DNA of 8,741 nt, taken from contig DLGO01000114.1 of assembly GCA_002482725.1 (NCBI GenBank), positions 12,083-20,823 of the forward strand, read 5' to 3'. This document shows, piece after piece, positions 8,201 through 8,741 of this stretch; the first letter of the stretch is position 1; each line of letters opens with the position of its first letter. The notes under the pieces were generated by a model, which worked only from the letters and a program-made list of their open reading frames with translations, ran no database searches and was not told where the DNA came from. The translations under genes and the position numbers were made by a program. The DNA is from Bacteroidetes bacterium UBA7692 (lineage in GTDB: Bacteria > Bacteroidota > Bacteroidia > Chitinophagales > LD1).

Positions 8201-8370
8201 CCAAGCATTTTAAGGAAATCCCTTCTGCTTGTAGAACCTTCTGTAGTTACTGCATCTGAAGCGCCACCCAAAATCGGCAAATCTTCAGAAAACTCTTTGC
8301 TTTCATTAGCCAAGAATGCAACTTCCTGTTCTTTCTCTTCTAAGCCTTTCCAGTATATTTTATCAGCCAT
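5281..8370 (-). CDS. actB: Alternative complex III subunit ActB, Tat-exported fusion of molybdopterin-oxidoreductase-like and 4-cluster Fe-S domains
   Basis: Large periplasmic subunit of ACIII that carries electrons from ActC to the ActA hemes. It has 1029 residues, normal for ActB. A twin-arginine signal, TSRRDFLKMLG, is at 47-57, followed by a hydrophobic stretch ending in AAS-Cys69, a possible lipidation site. Residues about 80-740 resemble the molybdopterin oxidoreductase catalytic fold, with FYDANPVLNHPN (408-419) and VLPDNHYLESWGD (450-462). The N-terminal Cys motif that holds an Fe-S cluster in those enzymes is absent, in line with ActB having no molybdenum cofactor. Residues about 765-985 form a ferredoxin-like domain. 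Its Cys sets are 775/778/781/785, 830/833/838/842, 862/868/872 and 933/936/963/967. In the third set Thr865 stands where a Cys is usual, which predicts three [4Fe-4S] and one [3Fe-4S] cluster, as known for ACIII. The C-terminus is a short His/Glu-rich tail. It is flanked by actA (89-base gap) and actC. Confidence 0.96.
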   Translation of the reverse strand: MADKIYWKGLEEKEQEVAFLANESKEFSEDLPILGGASDAVTTEGSTSRRDFLKMLGFSVTAATIAASCEIPVKKSIPYAWKPEEIIPGIANYYATTFSQSGEHCAVLIKTREGRPIKVEGNKLSVVSKGGTSAKVQASVLGLYSGTRFRNPKRGKENITWETADAEVKAKLDSLKASNGKVVLFTSSITSPSTKALIADLKAAYSNVEHLVYDAISYSGLLDANQLSFGARVAPNYAFAKAKVIVGVGADYLGTWLNHTEYESDWAVNRRVSKANPVMSQTFQFESVPTITGFKADYRVVVKPFEENAALIGLYNAVTGGSLAGGLKNAKIEEAAKALLAAKGASIVVSGSNDVNAQLLANAINTALGNYGNTLSFENALLLKQGSDKSATDLYNGLKDGSVKGVLFYDANPVLNHPNTKELAELIKKAELSVSFATAIDETTEVSQYVLPDNHYLESWGDVEPKAGVFNTQQPTISKLFDTRQFQETLLVWTGKGNNYYEFLQKYWESSIYPKQTKYNGFWAFWDTAVHDGEVVVGGSVATSAGNPNIADAAASLAAAAGKGGEYQLKVYESLTMGEGSWGDNPWLHEIPDPVTKITWDNYIIVSPKFAEKNNLKPDVNTKEYHVIKLTAGDNSIELPVVAIPGTPDNTFGVALGYGRTAVSSDQLLVGKNAFPFLALENGSYKNIVGDVKWSKTGRIEYLAITQTHHSITLKGLGGVKTRKIIKETTLDEYRLNPAAGNEERAEILANSVTLYPTHDRPGHHWTMAIDLNTCTGCSACVVACNSENNVALVGKDQVRRAREMHWLRIDRYFTGTEENPEVTFQPMLCQHCDNAPCENVCPVAATNHSSEGLNQMTYNRCIGTRYCANNCPYKVRRFNWYDYNAADSFTVEGGLDNDTKLSSFQLGLHEPIARMVLNPDVTVRSRGVIEKCSFCVQRLQESKLTAKKENRILKDGEATTACQTSCPTGAIIFGDRNDKTSEVYKAMIDERTFGVIEEIHTLPNVLYQTQVRNKKAESDQHTEEAHHA

Positions 8371-8459
8371 GACTTACTTTATTGTTTCGCTATGCTTAAT
8401 TATCAGCTTTCGCGTTATTTATTTTAAATGAATCTGATTTCTGTTCTTAAATTATCTGA

Positions 8460-8741
8460 TTAGTAGTGACATTTTTGACATTCAGTACCGCCTATGTTCT
8501 CTACAGTTACTTTTTCGATTTTCTTGTTTTTCAAGTCTTCGTGAAGCTTCTCATAAATAGTATAGTAGTTGTTAGAAGCAAACTGAACTTCAGTTTGACG
8601 GTGACAGTTGATACACCATCCCATTGATAGCGGAGCATGCTGGTAAACTTCTTTCATGGTTTCGATAGGACCGTGGCAAGTCTGACACTCTACTTTACCC
8701 GCATTCACGTGTTGTGAGTGGTTGAAATAAACGTGATCAGG
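8460..8741 (-). CDS. actA: Alternative complex III subunit ActA, C-terminal 93 residues of a multiheme cytochrome c (5' part outside window)
   Basis: Only the 3' end is present; the frame stays open to the right edge. Reading from there, it begins PDHVYFNHSQHVNAGKVECQ, the familiar segment before a heme site in ActA and related multiheme cytochromes. Three CXXCH sites are visible: CQTCH (8673-8687), CINCH (8601-8615) and CQKCH (8466-8480), the last ending the protein as CHY. His in FNHSQH and YQHAPLSMGW are candidates for distal heme ligands. ActA proteins usually carry five or six hemes, so the remaining sites and the membrane or lipid anchor must lie upstream. A GTG at 8708 could be taken as a start, but the good match upstream of it shows the gene continues beyond the edge. 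In ACIII, ActA sits in the periplasm and relays electrons from ActB. Confidence 0.93.
   Translation of the reverse strand, partial: PDHVYFNHSQHVNAGKVECQTCHGPIETMKEVYQHAPLSMGWCINCHRQTEVQFASNNYYTIYEKLHEDLKNKKIEKVTVENIGGTECQKCHY

Noticed and set aside
5281..8370. An active molybdenum-dependent reductase
   Set aside because: The gene order with actA and actC-F, the fused four-cluster Fe-S domain and the missing N-terminal Cys motif identify ActB of ACIII, which is known to lack the cofactor.
8460..8708. A separate small triheme cytochrome starting at GTG 8708
   Set aside because: The frame is open to the window edge, and the residues before the GTG (DHVYFNHSQH) match the usual heme-flanking segment of ActA, so it is the end of a longer gene.

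Overview
The window is one dense, single-direction gene block on the minus strand. It carries most of an alternative complex III (ACIII) operon followed by the start of the cytochrome c oxidase genes. In transcription order, right to left, it reads: actA (3' end only), actB, actC, actD, actE, actF and coxB (5' part only). ACIII is a membrane quinol:cytochrome c / quinol:oxidase oxidoreductase that replaces the bc1 complex in bacteria lacking it. I see no RNA genes, mobile elements, CRISPR arrays or clear terminators.

The organism is most likely a member of the Bacteroidota. The reasons are the act gene order leading into coxB, the moderate-to-low G+C, A-rich leaders that lack a Shine-Dalgarno sequence, and protein sequences that resemble Bacteroidota ACIII subunits as I know them. 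I cannot place it to family from this alone.

Region by region: 8460-8741 holds the C-terminus of the multiheme cytochrome ActA with three CXXCH sites. 5281-8370 holds ActB, a Tat-exported fusion of a degenerate molybdopterin-oxidoreductase-like domain to a four-cluster iron-sulfur domain. 3789-5234 holds ActC, a 10-helix NrfD/PsrC-type quinol-oxidising membrane subunit. 3173-3721 holds ActD, a small two-helix protein (DUF3341 type). 2407-3120 holds ActE, a monoheme cytochrome c lipoprotein. 903-2360 holds ActF, a second NrfD-like subunit with an unusual His/Ala/Glu-rich loop. 1-801 holds CoxB, cytochrome oxidase subunit II, cut by the left edge before the CuA cysteine motif. Gaps between genes are 46 to about 101 bases, which fits one transcript.

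Together the genes describe an electron route. Menaquinol is oxidised at ActC, electrons pass through the ActB clusters and ActA hemes to the ActE heme, and then to CuA of CoxB and on to oxygen reduction. Subunit I (coxA) is expected beyond the left edge. This system is already described, including as an ACIII-aa3 supercomplex in Flavobacterium johnsoniae, so I do not claim a new system. The points worth a second look are the His-rich ActF loop, the extra N-terminal helices and the Trp-to-Phe change in CoxB, and a perfect hairpin just before coxB.
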